From NCBI GenBank assembly GCA_016840945.1, contig JAEORJ010000103.1, forward strand, positions 1-42,315: a stretch of 42,315 nucleotides of DNA. Reading direction: 5' to 3'. The notes under the pieces are model-generated. The model saw only the letters and a program-made list of their open reading frames with translations, did no database searches and was not told where the DNA came from. Positions 11,431-19,573 of this stretch are shown here, piece by piece (within the stretch, counting starts at the first letter, position 1; the number at the start of each line of letters is the position of its first letter). The stretch comes from Candidatus Gerdarchaeota archaeon. GTDB lineage: Archaea > Asgardarchaeota > Heimdallarchaeia > JABLTI01. Made by a program: the position numbers and the translations under genes.

Positions 11431-11614
11431 GCTTTCTTCAACCTTCATTTTTTTTGTCTAAAATTTTTTTCATTAATATTTTCATTCAATTTGAGTTACT
11501 TTTTTGTTTAGAATAGCTCATAGAATAATGTTTTTTAAGTGAATAATTGTTCTGTTTATTTGTCTTTTTTAAGTCTAAAAAAGAAGAGGTTATGAAATAA
11601 AGGTGGAATATTTT

Positions 11615-13627
11615 ATGAATTCAAGAATATTTCGAAGTCGAAGAATTGGTTTCATAGCAATCATCTTTGTAGCTATTTTCTTATTGCCTATTTTTGTAGG
11701 CGATTATTCATTGAATATAAAAGCAATGACAGATGATAATTCAGCTCTTGAAATTGCTAGAAAACCATTAGATTCTACAACTATCTCTGAGCTTACCTAC
11801 TGGGACGACAATTATGGTTCCATTGGTGATATTGTTGTAGAGGGAAATTATATTTATGCGGTCTTAAGTGGAAATGGTTTCATTATTATTGATATTTCTG
11901 ATATAGCAAATCCCGTTGTTGTTACTCAATGGAAAACCTATGCCTGTTCCAATCTTGATGTAGAGAACGATCGAATTTTTGTGACAAATACCACATCATT
12001 TTATGTTCTTGATGCATCAGATTTCAATAATATGTATGTTATTTGTAATTATACAGGACTATCTACACCTAAGGATATTGTTGCAGATGGCAATTTTGTT
12101 CATATCACAGATAATACTGATTATCACATCTTCAACATTACAGATTTAACAAATCCATATCAAACTGATAACTATACACCAAATACTCTAACTGAAATGC
12201 AACTTGATGGTGATATTATGTATATCAAAGATTCTAGTTACATTAGAATACTCAATGTTTCTGATGTGAATAATATAGTTCTATTAAGTTCAGTATATCA
12301 CGTAAGCGTATATGATTTTGCTAGAGCTGGAAATGTTTTGTTCACTTCAACAACATCCCAAGTTTCTTCTTGGAATATCACTACTTTAAGTTCTCCAACA
12401 GCTTTTGATACTTATGCATTAAATTATACTGGTGCTCCAAGTAATTTAGCTATTAAAGGAAACTATCTAGTTGTTTGCAAAGCATTAGCTTTTGAAATTA
12501 TAGACATAACCAATGCTAGTGAATTATTATATTATACACATGAAACTTACACATTCCAAATGAATAATATAATAATAAAAGGTGATGCAATTTTCACTTA
12601 TAATATTGATTCAATAAAAATATTCAATTGTGCTGATTTAACAGATATAACAGAAATTTTTGTTGATCAATATAATGGTTCTGCTCAACATGTTTACTTG
12701 TTTGATAAATATGCTTTTGTTGCAGATGGTACTAATCTACAAATAGTAAATGTGAAAGATCCAGCAAATCCTGTTGAAATAGGGCAGTTTTTTGATGAAA
12801 ATGATGCCTTTTTCAGAGTTTATGTACACAACGATTTTGCCTATATATTAGAAAATGATTTAGGCTTACGTATTGTCGATGTCTCTGACCCAACTAATCC
12901 AATTGAACGTGGTAACTTCACCTTATCAGGCGATTACATTGATTTGTGCGCTAATGACGAATATGTTTTCATAGCTTGTGAAGGAGCGGGATTAAGAATT
13001 ATTGATGTCTATTACCCAGACTACCCACAACAATCATTACTTTATCAAGAATTAGGCGATGTCTATGATGTTGAAATCATGGACACTAATCTCTATCTTG
13101 CATGTGGTGAGTATTTACAAATTGTTGATATTTCCAACCCTTATGAACCAGAACCAATTGGTAATTACACAAGAGATACTTCATATTATATCCAATTAGA
13201 TGTTTCAAATAATTATGTCTATGCCCTTTCTTTGTTTGAAGGATTTGATATTATTGATATCAAAACCGATATAACTGAACCAGTAAAAATTGGTCAATAC
13301 TTTACCTATGCAATGCCTGTACAAATCCAAGCTGATGGACAATATATCTATCTATTAGATGATTCAGGTTTATTTGAGGTGTTCGATGCAACAAATATTG
13401 CTCATCCAAAGAAGATTGGCGATTATGATGAAATTAATAATTTCGGTACATTCGCAGCAAAGGATGGCTATATCTACGTAACAACTGGTCTTAATGGCAC
13501 CCATGTCCTTACTACTTCACCATTACTACAAGCTAAATTACCTTTCATTGGGCCAGGAACCTTCTTTGCAGGATTATCAATTTTCTCACTAATGATCATC
13601 TTAATACGAAAAAAGAGAAATAATTAG
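11615..13627 (+). CDS. LVIVD-repeat beta-propeller surface protein
   Basis: A large extracellular protein tethered to the membrane. An N-terminal hydrophobic segment, probably a signal peptide or anchor (FIAIIFVAIFLLPIFVG), is followed by about twelve LVIVD repeats of roughly 42-48 residues. Examples read IIIDISDIANPVVV, LRIVDVSDPTNPIERG and LQIVDISNPYEPEPIG. Such repeats fold as beta-propellers and occur in cell-surface proteins of archaea and bacteria. The C-terminus has one TM helix (about 645-668 counting from the GTG at 11603) and a short RKKRNN tail. The ATG at 11615 is preferred over the GTG. Many Asn-Xaa-Ser/Thr sites fit N-glycosylation. A strong hairpin terminator follows. Confidence 0.88.
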   Translation: MNSRIFRSRRIGFIAIIFVAIFLLPIFVGDYSLNIKAMTDDNSALEIARKPLDSTTISELTYWDDNYGSIGDIVVEGNYIYAVLSGNGFIIIDISDIANPVVVTQWKTYACSNLDVENDRIFVTNTTSFYVLDASDFNNMYVICNYTGLSTPKDIVADGNFVHITDNTDYHIFNITDLTNPYQTDNYTPNTLTEMQLDGDIMYIKDSSYIRILNVSDVNNIVLLSSVYHVSVYDFARAGNVLFTSTTSQVSSWNITTLSSPTAFDTYALNYTGAPSNLAIKGNYLVVCKALAFEIIDITNASELLYYTHETYTFQMNNIIIKGDAIFTYNIDSIKIFNCADLTDITEIFVDQYNGSAQHVYLFDKYAFVADGTNLQIVNVKDPANPVEIGQFFDENDAFFRVYVHNDFAYILENDLGLRIVDVSDPTNPIERGNFTLSGDYIDLCANDEYVFIACEGAGLRIIDVYYPDYPQQSLLYQELGDVYDVEIMDTNLYLACGEYLQIVDISNPYEPEPIGNYTRDTSYYIQLDVSNNYVYALSLFEGFDIIDIKTDITEPVKIGQYFTYAMPVQIQADGQYIYLLDDSGLFEVFDATNIAHPKKIGDYDEINNFGTFAAKDGYIYVTTGLNGTHVLTTSPLLQAKLPFIGPGTFFAGLSIFSLMIILIRKKRNN

Positions 13628-13636
13628 AATTATAGA

Positions 13637-13658
13637 AAGAAAGAATTTTTTCTTTCTT
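13637..13658 (+). terminator. Hairpin plus T-tract terminator after the LVIVD gene
   Basis: AAGAAAGAA (13637-13645), a TTTT loop and TTCTTTCTT (13650-13658) form a perfect 9-bp stem. It is followed by CC and a long T-rich tract to about 13673. It begins 10 bases after the stop and resembles a bacterial intrinsic terminator, although it is made almost only of A:T pairs. Confidence 0.55.
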
Positions 13659-13730
13659 CCTTTTATTTTTTTTAAAAAAAAATCTTAATTTTTTGAAAGA
13701 ACTTTTTGTTTTGATGCAATAGTGCTTTTA

Positions 13731-13744
13731 CTACTTTAAAGTAG
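13731..13744. promoter_or_regulatory. 14-bp palindrome upstream of the galactokinase-like gene
   Basis: CTACTTTAAAGTAG is a perfect palindrome. It is flanked by a looser outer repeat (TTTACTA before, TAGTAAA after). It lies 40 bases before the ATG of the GHMP kinase and is a candidate operator. Confidence 0.35.
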
Positions 13745-13784
13745 ATAGTAAAGTATTTGTAAATGAATTGGTTATGCAATTAAC

Positions 13785-14867
13785 ATGAATTTCGTCAAAA
13801 GCACTACAATAACTGCTCCTGGAAGAGTCTTTCTTTTTGGTGAACATAGTGATTATTTAGGTTTAGAAGTCATTTCTGCAGCATTGAACCTTAAAATAAA
13901 AGTTAGGGTAAAACCTCGAGATGATGATAATATTAAGATTAGTTATCTCAATCTAAATCAAAAAGATGAATTCCATTTAACTGAAAATATTCAATATAAA
14001 CATGATAGAGACTATGTTCGTAGTGCTTTTAATATCTTAAAGAAAAATGATATTCACCCTAAAATAGGGGCTGATTTAGAAATTAGTGGTGACATTCCAA
14101 TTGCTGCGGGATTATCTAGCTCTTCAGCTTTATCAGTAGCGAGTGTTATGACATTCCTACATCTTGCTGATGATTCATTATCAAAACAAGAATTAGCTAA
14201 ATTAGCTTTTGAAGCAGAAGTTGTAGAATTTGGTGAAAGTGGTGGGATGATGGATCATTTAGCATCTATTTTTGGTAATATTATCCATGTCGATTTTGGT
14301 GAAAAGCTCGAATTAACTGAGTTACCTGCCAAATTATCAGGGCTAATTATTGGTGATTCTCTCGAGAAGAAACAAGATACTGTTGGTGATCTGAGATTTA
14401 TTCGCAATAATGTAGAAGCAGGTTATCAACAATTAAGTAAATATATTGAGAATTTTAGCCATAGAAGAAGTTCTTTAGAGGAAGTTTTACAATATATCAA
14501 TAAGCTTGATGAACCAAGTAGATCAATGACTTTAACATCAATACAAAATAGGGATCTTACGAGGAAAGCATTATCACTTTTGCATAAGAAAAATCCTGAT
14601 GAAAATACCATTGGTGAATTACTTAATCAACATCACTTGTTACTTAGAGATGGTCTTAAACGTTCAACCCCTAAAATTGAAAAAATGATAAATGCTTCAT
14701 TAAAAGCTGGGGCAATTGGAGCTAAAATGAACGGTAGTGGTGGTGGGGGAACCATGTTAGCATATGCCCCTGGTAAGGAGCAACGTATATCTAAGGCAAT
14801 TGTAAAAGCTGGCGGGGTGCCTTATATTATTAAGATTAGCAACGGCGCAACTCTAGAATTTAAATGA
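13785..14867 (+). CDS. Galactokinase-like GHMP sugar kinase
   Basis: ATP-dependent small-molecule kinase of the GHMP superfamily, closest by motifs to galactokinase. Motif 1 is the galactokinase signature APGRVFLFGEHSDY (11-24), with Glu20, His21 and Asp23 as sugar-binding candidates. Motif 2, the phosphate loop IPIAAGLSSSSALSV, spans 104-118. The catalytic Asp is Asp157 in GGMMDHLAS. Motif 3 is KMNGSGGGGT near the C-terminus. The length of 360 residues fits GalK, but the MMDH motif differs from the usual GIMDQ, so another sugar is possible. It could act after the beta-galactosidase encoded 8 kb upstream by making galactose-1-phosphate. Its own palindrome upstream and the terminator before it suggest separate transcription. 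Confidence 0.85.
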   Translation: MNFVKSTTITAPGRVFLFGEHSDYLGLEVISAALNLKIKVRVKPRDDDNIKISYLNLNQKDEFHLTENIQYKHDRDYVRSAFNILKKNDIHPKIGADLEISGDIPIAAGLSSSSALSVASVMTFLHLADDSLSKQELAKLAFEAEVVEFGESGGMMDHLASIFGNIIHVDFGEKLELTELPAKLSGLIIGDSLEKKQDTVGDLRFIRNNVEAGYQQLSKYIENFSHRRSSLEEVLQYINKLDEPSRSMTLTSIQNRDLTRKALSLLHKKNPDENTIGELLNQHHLLLRDGLKRSTPKIEKMINASLKAGAIGAKMNGSGGGGTMLAYAPGKEQRISKAIVKAGGVPYIIKISNGATLEFK

Positions 14868-14923
14868 AATAATTATTTTTGAGCTTATAATATACTGTTC
14901 TTAAGAAACAATTCGGTTGTTTA

Positions 14924-15520
14924 ATGATGAATCTGGAAACTAAAAATGAAAATAATGCAATAACTAAAATTGTTTGTAAAATAACCACAGATTGTAGTAT
15001 AACACATCTTCCAGGTTATTTTTCAAAAGAAGAAATAGAAAAAAATTATCACCTTTTATTTTGTCCTCTTTACAAGTTATCATTTTGGAATTCATTTAGG
15101 TTATCATTAATTGATCGAATTGAGAAAGAATTTTTCCAAATGGTCATTGAAAAAGGTCTACAAAAAGAAACTCACAGAACTCTCATTCATAATAATTATC
15201 CAGAATTCAAGAGATTTATTGAAAGAAAATTGCGTTATCTACTTAATGATTTAGTTAAACAACATTTTTTTGATTCAACGATTACAGCTTTCAACCAATC
15301 TATATTAGCTGAAATCAAATTTAACATTAAACAAAAAAATAGCATTAATAAAAACCAAAAACAAGAAAATCTTATTGAGATCATTAATAGTGAAATTAAA
15401 AATCAAATCAAAAATAATTTAGCACTTCAGATGTTGCAAGAGATTTTTGCTAATGACAATTTAAAATTAAAAATTGCTAACTATGTATCTGAATTTATTA
15501 ATTACTTAATAATTTTTTAA
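14924..15520 (+). CDS. Hypothetical protein, Lys/Ile/Asn-rich
   Basis: A 198-residue soluble protein that I do not recognise. It is mostly predicted alpha-helical, with no TM segment or signal peptide. Three Cys (positions about 18, 25 and 47) are scattered and do not form a zinc motif. The C-terminal half is a charged helical region rich in Lys, Asn and Gln (NINKNQKQE-like), ending in a hydrophobic YLIIF. A TATA-like TTATAATATA (14885-14894) lies about 34 bases before the ATG. The methyltransferase gene follows after 50 bases in the same direction. Composition agrees with the neighbours. Confidence 0.7.
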   Translation: MMNLETKNENNAITKIVCKITTDCSITHLPGYFSKEEIEKNYHLLFCPLYKLSFWNSFRLSLIDRIEKEFFQMVIEKGLQKETHRTLIHNNYPEFKRFIERKLRYLLNDLVKQHFFDSTITAFNQSILAEIKFNIKQKNSINKNQKQENLIEIINSEIKNQIKNNLALQMLQEIFANDNLKLKIANYVSEFINYLIIF

Positions 15521-15570
15521 GAAAAATCAAACCAAAAATATTGATAAGTTAAAAGAAATCTATTCTCTTT

Positions 15571-16296
15571 ATGAAAGAACAAGAATTATATCGTAAACTT
15601 GCCAAATATTATGATTTCATTTATTATTGGAAAGATTATGAAAAAGAAGCTGCAAAAGTAAAAACAATTATCGATCAAAATAAGAAAAGCTCTGGAAATG
15701 AACTATTGGATTGTGGCTGTGGTACAGGAAGTCATATTCAATATTTGCAAAAGGATTTCAAGTGCACAGGAATAGATCTTAATGAAAGTATAATCAAAGT
15801 TGCTAGAGAAAAATTACCTGAAATAACATTCATACTATCAGATATGTCAGATTTAAAATTTGAGAAAGAATTTGATGTTATTATTTCTATGTTTAGTGCA
15901 ATAGCATATATTTTAGATAAAAACGCTTTAGAAAAGACTTTTACTGGTTTTGCTAATCACCTAAAAAAAGGGGGAGTATTAATCATTGAGCCGTGGTTAT
16001 CTAAGGAAGGTTATGCAGTTGGTAGTCCACATGTTACTAGTTTCAAAAATGATGAGGTAGCAATTGCTAGAGTAAATATTTCCGATTTAAAAGATGATTA
16101 CATTAGTTATTTTGAAATGCACTACCTAATAGCTGAAAAAGGTAAATCTGTTCAACATTTTGTTGATAAACATGAATTGGCAATTTTTCCCATTGAATTC
16201 CTTCTTTCATTATGTGAAAAGAACAATATTAAAGCTAATCATATTAAAGAAGAACCGTTTACAGATAGAGGATTAATTATTGGCATTAAACAATAA
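15571..16296 (+). CDS. Class I SAM-dependent methyltransferase
   Basis: S-adenosylmethionine-dependent methyltransferase with a Rossmann fold. Motif I is LLDCGCGTGS (residues about 45-54), the acidic residue after strand 2 is in CTGIDLNES, and motif II/III reads FDVIISMFSAIAYI, then GGVLIIEPW. The N-terminus (ELYRKLAKYYDFIYYWKDYEKEA) is the helix that closes over the cofactor in Methyltransf_25-type enzymes that methylate small molecules such as amino sugars. The length of 241 residues is normal. The ATG at 15571 fits. A composite hairpin terminator begins at its stop codon. The substrate cannot be inferred from neighbours. Confidence 0.88.
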   Translation: MKEQELYRKLAKYYDFIYYWKDYEKEAAKVKTIIDQNKKSSGNELLDCGCGTGSHIQYLQKDFKCTGIDLNESIIKVAREKLPEITFILSDMSDLKFEKEFDVIISMFSAIAYILDKNALEKTFTGFANHLKKGGVLIIEPWLSKEGYAVGSPHVTSFKNDEVAIARVNISDLKDDYISYFEMHYLIAEKGKSVQHFVDKHELAIFPIEFLLSLCEKNNIKANHIKEEPFTDRGLIIGIKQ

Positions 16297-16330
16297 TTGA
16301 TGTAAGTAAAAGCAAATTACTCTCATCAAT
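16296..16330 (+). terminator. Composite hairpin terminator after the methyltransferase
   Basis: ATTGATG (16296-16302) pairs with CATCAAT (16324-16330), and inside it AGTAA (16305-16309) pairs with TTACT (16317-16321). The hairpin is followed directly by TTTTATTTTT. The first base is the last base of the stop codon. Confidence 0.5.
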
Positions 16331-16399
16331 TTTTATTTTTGCACAAAAACTAGTGCTTGTTCGTACATGAATTTTAAAAATGAGGACTTTTTATTCATT

Positions 16400-16422
16400 G
16401 CTTCTAATTTTAAGTTAGAAGC
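16400..16422 (+). promoter_or_regulatory. 8-bp inverted repeat just upstream of the 60-residue ORF
   Basis: GCTTCTAA (16400-16407) and TTAGAAGC (16415-16422) are perfect complements around a 7-base loop. The repeat ends 18 bases before the ATG at 16441, so it could be an operator or a leader hairpin that affects translation of the small gene. Confidence 0.4.
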
Positions 16423-16440
16423 TAGATAGTAGGTGTACAA

Positions 16441-16623
16441 ATGTCGGATCAAAACGAAGACGAAGTTTCAATTAATGTTGTAGAAAGAATCGATTTTTTA
16501 GTTGATTGTTCATTAGTGATAAGAAGAACATCTTCAGTTGTTGTATCATCTAATAAAATAGAAGATAATGACCAAACTATAGAAACAGATAGTGAAGTAG
16601 CTATCCCAGTGTCATTAAAATAA
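16441..16623 (+). CDS. Small acidic protein of unknown function
   Basis: A 60-residue acidic, Ser/Val-rich protein with no recognised family, no TM segment and a single Cys. Support that it is real comes from its context: an ATG start 18 bases after a perfect 8-bp inverted repeat, and a hairpin terminator starting 7 bases after its stop. It is the only frame in the gap between the methyltransferase terminator and the convergent acyltransferase gene. The sequence has a beta-strand-like middle (VERIDFLVDCSLVIRR). Comparison with related genomes is needed to confirm that it is translated. Confidence 0.5.
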   Translation: MSDQNEDEVSINVVERIDFLVDCSLVIRRTSSVVVSSNKIEDNDQTIETDSEVAIPVSLK

Positions 16624-16630
16624 GAAAAAA

Positions 16631-16648
16631 AGAACTCATTTGAGTTCT
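16631..16648. terminator. Hairpin terminator between convergent genes
   Basis: AGAACTCA (16631-16638), loop TT and TGAGTTCT (16641-16648) form a perfect 8-bp stem. T-rich sequence lies on the plus side and the A-rich run on the other side gives T-rich RNA on the minus side, so it can serve both converging genes. Confidence 0.6.
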
Positions 16649-16651
16649 CAT

Positions 16652-17470
16652 TTATTTTTCTTTGAATTCTTCTAAACCATAAGCACTTTGCATTAATTCA
16701 GTTAAGTATGCTACGAATCTAACACCTGGGGCGCCATCTACAAAATCATGATTGAACTCAGCTGTCATATGGAGAACTTCTCTAATTTTTATTTCATCAT
16801 CAATAACAACTGGTCTTTTTATAATAGCGCCAATAGCAAAAGTCGTTGAATGAGGAGTTTTTGGTATTGCCCAACCAATTATGCTTTTTCCATACATCCC
16901 CATGGATGTCACACCACAAGTTCCAAGGTTTTTCTTAACTCTAAAGGGATTTGTCATTATCATTCTCCAAACTATTCCCCTTCGAAGTGTTTTTGGAACA
17001 CTCATTAATAATTGCTGTGTGTTTTTTTGTTTCTGTTCTTTCTTACTTTGATCTTTATCAAATTTCTGTGCTTGTCTTATTTCATTATGGATATCCATAA
17101 AGCTCTTCTCATTTGCTTTCCTGACAATATAGGCAATTGGTGTTTTGTGACCATGATAATCTTTTTCGACCATACATTTTATGTCAACATCATCAAAAGT
17201 AACTATAGTATTTCGCCGCCATTGAAATGCTTGAATGAATTTATATTCAGAAATAGCTTGTGCAATGCATTTTATAACCCATGCAGTAAATGATAATTGT
17301 TCACCAGTCTTTTCTTTATGATCTGCAATTATACTTTTTGCATCAGTAACATCAATTTCGAAAATACCATAAATATGATTATAATATTTAGCCATAGTAC
17401 AAGCATCTTGAATCATTCTACGCATTTTAGTAAAATGTGTTATAGAATATGAACCATGATCTTTCTTCAT
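16652..17470 (-). CDS. Stand-alone 2-oxoacid dehydrogenase E2 catalytic domain protein
   Basis: An acyltransferase-fold protein matching the catalytic domain of dihydrolipoyl acyltransferases (and chloramphenicol acetyltransferase). It starts right at the catalytic domain, without a lipoyl or E1/E3-binding domain. Numbering from the TTG at 17482, the active-site motif HDFVDG is present with His245 and Asp249, and the preceding SMGMYG and the IIGWAIP segment match the core. No E1, E3 or lipoate genes are nearby, so it may act on a free acyl-CoA rather than in a dehydrogenase complex. Similar lone E2-like proteins occur in archaea and bacteria with unclear roles. The ATG at 17470 (MKKDHGSYS) is preferred. 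Family is confident, function is not. Confidence 0.88.
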   Translation of the reverse strand: MKKDHGSYSITHFTKMRRMIQDACTMAKYYNHIYGIFEIDVTDAKSIIADHKEKTGEQLSFTAWVIKCIAQAISEYKFIQAFQWRRNTIVTFDDVDIKCMVEKDYHGHKTPIAYIVRKANEKSFMDIHNEIRQAQKFDKDQSKKEQKQKNTQQLLMSVPKTLRRGIVWRMIMTNPFRVKKNLGTCGVTSMGMYGKSIIGWAIPKTPHSTTFAIGAIIKRPVVIDDEIKIREVLHMTAEFNHDFVDGAPGVRFVAYLTELMQSAYGLEEFKEK

Positions 17471-17662
17471 TTTGAATGCCAACCTTTAGTAAAATTTCTG
17501 TTTCATTAAACATTTAATTTTGCTTGATTATAACAAAAAAATGTTATTTATTAAAGTTAAGTTAACTGATAAAATTCAGTTTTTTTAACAAAGATGACGA
17601 TTAATCACAATTTTTCTATCAAGTGAAACCACAGAAGAATTAAAATAATCAGCACTTTTTTA

Positions 17663-17669
17663 TTTATAA
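17663..17669 (+). promoter_or_regulatory. TATA box of the dUTPase-family gene
   Basis: TTTATAA lies centred 29 bases before the ATG at 17695, the spacing expected for a leaderless archaeal transcript. The upstream divergent region (17483-17660) is AT-rich with several short inverted repeats (for example AGTTAACT at 17560-17567) but no other clear element. Confidence 0.45.
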
Positions 17670-17694
17670 GGAATATTCGCATTGTGTGGTAATA

Positions 17695-18204
17695 ATGGAG
17701 AAAAAAGAAGTTAAAGAAAAATTTTCAGCCTTATGGATGGGTGATTTCTCGACTATTATATCAGAAGCTATTGATATGGAGAAACAAACACAAGTAAATG
17801 GTTTTGACCTTTCAATAAAAGAGATTTTTGAGTTTAAAAGCGCGGGAGAAATAGATTTTGATAATTCAAAACGAAAATTACCAGATTATGAACCAGTACC
17901 ATTAGTGAATAATGACTATTGGTTATTAGAACCAGGCTCTTATGTAATTCGTTATAACGAGGTTGTTACTGTACCATTAAATGCTGTAGGAATCATTCAA
18001 CCACGTAGCACCCTTCTAAGAATGGGTGGTACAGTTATAGGTGCAATTTGGGATTCAGGTTATTCTGGTCGTGGACAAGGATTATTACAGTTAGCTAATA
18101 AAACAAAAGTTTACAAAAATGCTCGAGTTGCCCAGATAATATTCTTAATTTCAGAACATGTTTCTGAAGGATATCAAGGGACATATCAAAATGAAGCAAA
18201 ATGA
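17695..18204 (+). CDS. dUTPase / dCTP deaminase family protein
   Basis: A nucleotide-pool enzyme of the dUTPase/dCTP deaminase (Dcd-Dut) fold that would lower dUTP and supply dUMP. Numbering from the GTG at 17686, the conserved PRSTLLRMG motif spans 106-114, GAIWDSGYSGRGQ spans 119-131 with Asp123, and the C-terminal YQGTYQNE tail resembles the nucleotide-closing tail. The deaminase-type catalytic Glu is not evident in motif 3, which favours dUTPase activity, but motifs alone do not settle this. The length of 169-172 residues is usual. The ATG at 17695 sits 29 bases after a TATA box. It converges on the roadblock gene through a hairpin terminator. Confidence 0.85.
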   Translation: MEKKEVKEKFSALWMGDFSTIISEAIDMEKQTQVNGFDLSIKEIFEFKSAGEIDFDNSKRKLPDYEPVPLVNNDYWLLEPGSYVIRYNEVVTVPLNAVGIIQPRSTLLRMGGTVIGAIWDSGYSGRGQGLLQLANKTKVYKNARVAQIIFLISEHVSEGYQGTYQNEAK

Positions 18205-18226
18205 ACTAAACAAATGAACATCACAA

Positions 18227-18245
18227 GAGAGTTAATCATTCTCTC
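18227..18245. terminator. Hairpin terminator between convergent genes
   Basis: GAGAG (18227-18231) and CTCTC (18241-18245) form a short stem with a 9-base loop, followed by CCTTTTTTCTC. It lies between the stop of the dUTPase-family gene and the stop of the roadblock gene. Confidence 0.45.
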
Positions 18246-18254
18246 CCTTTTTTC

Positions 18255-18659
18255 TCAAAAAAAAATGCGAAAAAGATCCTCAATTTCTTCTAATGTCTTT
18301 TTGGCAGGTTGAACTGCTAAACCAGCTTTTCTAGCGTTTTTACCTTTAAATTTCATAGCCATAGTGAAATTTTTCGAACGAGCTATTAGTAAGCTTCCTT
18401 GCTCTGTTCTAATATTCATATGTCTAAATTTATCTTCGTCCGCATCCATACTTTGTAATGCTAATAATGAACTTATACTCTTAATAGTATCAATTAGTAA
18501 AGCTGCTGTACCTTCTACATTAATTGAGCCTTTATGTTCATGAACACTGCAACAGGGCAATCCTTCCTCGGTAGTTAGAACAATATCAGATGCACCAGCT
18601 CTATCCATTAAATCACGTAACATCTTTTCTGATGTTTCGTTAATTGATTCTTCTACCAT
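18255..18659 (-). CDS. Roadblock/LC7 domain protein
   Basis: A single Roadblock/LC7 domain, a dimerising platform that typically binds small GTPases (as in MglB-MglA, Ragulator or dynein light chain). The sequence follows the fold: helix 1 (8-22), the strand DIVLTTEEGLPCCSV (25-39), helix 2 with EGTAALLIDTIKSISSLL (49-66), then strands HMNIRTEQGSLLIARSK and FTMAMKF, and a C-terminal helix (118-134). Expanded roadblock families are a feature of Asgard archaea. It is last in the minus-strand set headed by the Arf-like protein, but 157 bases separate it from the HEAT gene (ATG at 19572, stop at 18817), so it may have its own promoter. GTPase-effector partnership with the cluster is inferred. Confidence 0.88.
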   Translation of the reverse strand: MVEESINETSEKMLRDLMDRAGASDIVLTTEEGLPCCSVHEHKGSINVEGTAALLIDTIKSISSLLALQSMDADEDKFRHMNIRTEQGSLLIARSKNFTMAMKFKGKNARKAGLAVQPAKKTLEEIEDLFRIFF

Positions 18660-18816
18660 AGTTCAACCCCATTATGTTAGAACCTTTTTTTAATATTTGT
18701 TGTTTTTTTGTCTACTCAATATGAAAAAGTACACAATACTATAAAGACTTAATGTTATTAACAATCCATTTTTTTAGTGAAAAATTATTTTAATTGTTAA
18801 TTAAAGGAAAAAAGAA

Positions 18817-19572
18817 TTAGAAAAGCAGCGGATATGCTAATTCATGTAAAATATCATATCTCTTTGGATTAAATTCTGCTTCATCTAATAATTCATTTAT
18901 GAATGTAAATTCATATTCATTTAATGCAATTGGGAATAACTTTGTATCTATCTCACTTTTTGGAATATCTAAGAATCTTAGAATTAATGGTCCAAGGTAA
19001 CCTGTTTCTACGTAGATTTGTACAACCCAATGGAAGTATCTCATTAACTCTTTTAGTGTAGTGTTTTCTATTGCTTCTACAATAATATTATAAGAAGACA
19101 TAAGCGCAGCTCTTCGCGTCAAATAATCTTTTGTATTACCAGCTTCAATTAAAGCTGGAAGTAAATCTAAGTTAGCCCAACTACTTAAAGCCATTATCGC
19201 AGCATATTGTAAATCTTCTTTGCTTTTCTTGAGTATGTCTAATAGAATTGGTAAAGATGTGCCATGACCGATTTTTCCTAATGCTTCAATCAAAGCTAGC
19301 TTTTCACCTAGAGCAGCTTCCTTTATTTCTTCATGTAAAATCTTGATGATTTCATCATTTGGTTTTTTCTCATAAACATTTGCAATAGCTAGGGCACAAG
19401 CATTCCTAACATTCCATGAGGGATCAGAAATTCCTATGAGTAGTTTATCTAAAGTTTGTAAGCTTCCAACCTCCAATAAGGTTAAAGCTCCTTTAACTCT
19501 ATCAATTTCTTTTTCAGAACTCAATCTTCTCTTTGCAATTCCTCTTTGGAACATACGTTTAATGAAAGCCAT
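18817..19572 (-). CDS. HEAT-repeat scaffold protein
   Basis: A protein of about 251 residues built of HEAT/PBS-lyase-type helical repeats, a protein-interaction scaffold. Numbering from the TTG at 19584, repeats can be traced at about 35-70 (SLQTLDKLLIGISDPSWNVR), 72-105, 106-140 (ATSLPILLDILKK-like) and 140-175 (LPALIEAGNTKDYLTRRAAL), with further degenerate helices to the end. The N-terminus is basic. The ATG at 19572 starts one base after the stop codon of the preceding 533-residue gene, so translational coupling and one operon are likely. It probably links parts of the AAA+/VWA system. Confidence 0.82.
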   Translation of the reverse strand: MAFIKRMFQRGIAKRRLSSEKEIDRVKGALTLLEVGSLQTLDKLLIGISDPSWNVRNACALAIANVYEKKPNDEIIKILHEEIKEAALGEKLALIEALGKIGHGTSLPILLDILKKSKEDLQYAAIMALSSWANLDLLPALIEAGNTKDYLTRRAALMSSYNIIVEAIENTTLKELMRYFHWVVQIYVETGYLGPLILRFLDIPKSEIDTKLFPIALNEYEFTFINELLDEAEFNPKRYDILHELAYPLLF

Positions 19573-19573
19573 C

